Shown here: in pieces, positions 63,850-64,000 of the stretch | Position numbering within the stretch: position 1 is the first letter of the stretch | Layout of the letters: each line of letters opens with the position of its first letter | Source of the DNA: Stakelama flava | GTDB taxonomy: Bacteria > Pseudomonadota > Alphaproteobacteria > Sphingomonadales > Sphingomonadaceae | Direction of reading: 5' to 3' | Length of the DNA: 64,000 bases | Assembly (NCBI RefSeq): GCF_019351405.1 | Contig: NZ_JAHWZX010000004.1 | Span: 186,001-250,000 of the forward strand | Notes under the pieces: generated by a model | What the model was told of the DNA's origin: nothing | Seen by the model: only the letters and a program-made list of their open reading frames with translations | The model's database searches: none | Translations under genes and position numbers: made by a program

Positions 63850-64000
63850 TCAGTATTTGTCGCGGCGCGGTTTAGCCTGACGCTTGCTGGGAAGCGTATC
63901 GGCCATGACCGCCCCGCGATGCCCAAAGGGGCGGGGATGGCCGGTAGTCGTATCGATCCCGGTCTGCCGCTCCGCCTCGGCATTGATTTCCGCGCCCAGC
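63850..64000 (-). CDS. YihY/BrkB-family membrane protein, C-terminal fragment
   Basis: The frame enters at the right edge and gives 49 residues (LGAEINAEAERQTGIDTTTG at the start) ending in RRDKY. This matches the C-terminal tail of YihY/virulence factor BrkB proteins: GAEINAEAE-QT, then RPFGHRGAVMADTLP. The N-terminal part lies outside the window. The stop is 27 nt from the glcB stop on the opposite strand. Confidence 0.75.
   Translation of the reverse strand, partial: LGAEINAEAERQTGIDTTTGHPRPFGHRGAVMADTLPSKRQAKPRRDKY

Overview
The window is a gene-dense, GC-rich chromosomal segment with no gap above about 260 bp. Its content points to an alphaproteobacterium of the Sphingomonadales. The evidence is a TonB-dependent receptor plus a tonB-exbB-exbD-exbD operon, a UPF0262 gene, the cobA-DUF2849-cysI-DUF934-cysH sulfite block, and a general-stress-like (GGAAC...GTT) promoter. 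This assignment is inferred from protein content by eye; no 16S gene is present. I see no insertion sequence, integrase, phage gene, CRISPR array or rRNA, and one tRNA (Arg-TCT).

Layout. 0-3.2 kb is the end of a flagellar cluster: a large hook-IN/beta-propeller protein of FlaEY type, then flgB with no flgC after it. 3.2-7.4 kb holds an ECF sigma factor, its RskA-type anti-sigma factor, a Crp-type regulator with a G10 tract in front of its start codon, and two divergent Tat-exported ferritin-like proteins. 7.5-16.4 kb is one same-strand run of seven genes: type-B carboxylesterase, SDR, TonB receptor, FAD-linked D-2-hydroxyacid dehydrogenase, MFS carrier, AraC and GntR regulators. It looks like an ester or hydroxyacid catabolic unit. 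16.5-30.9 kb is housekeeping: tRNA-Arg, a queuosine-precursor transporter, purC-purS-purQ with an Fnr-type regulator, parC, a GGDEF/EAL protein, cca with a Nudix enzyme and DUF1285, a GST, a TetR/hydrolase divergent pair, and a folB-like/pteridine-reductase-like pair.

30.9-36.9 kb carries a secreted hypothetical protein, the TonB energy-transduction operon with two ExbD proteins, and a UPF0262-GH25-cdd-dcd group. 37-42.6 kb has dnaB and the assimilatory sulfate/sulfite reduction block, in which siroheme made through CobA supplies CysI. 42.6-50 kb has astD, selO, a hydrolase, a glycosyltransferase, a flavin oxidoreductase with an added four-cysteine cluster, and small envelope proteins. 50-57 kb has katG, a PepSY iron-uptake-type operon behind a Fur-like box, an MscS channel and a prepilin peptidase. 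57-64 kb has a YqcI/YcgG-DUF1989 pair (guanidine-type chemistry by family), tyrosine/homogentisate catabolism (hppD, hmgA, MarR), malate synthase G, and the C-terminal end of a YihY/BrkB-family protein running off the right edge.

The most interesting items are the YqcI/YcgG-DUF1989 pair, the sigma/anti-sigma/Crp plus twin ferritin-like block with its G10 tract, the seven-gene ester-utilisation run, the nitronate-monooxygenase-like protein with a Cys cluster, and a GH25 protein lacking its catalytic Glu. All functional statements come from reading translations and motifs; no database search was run.
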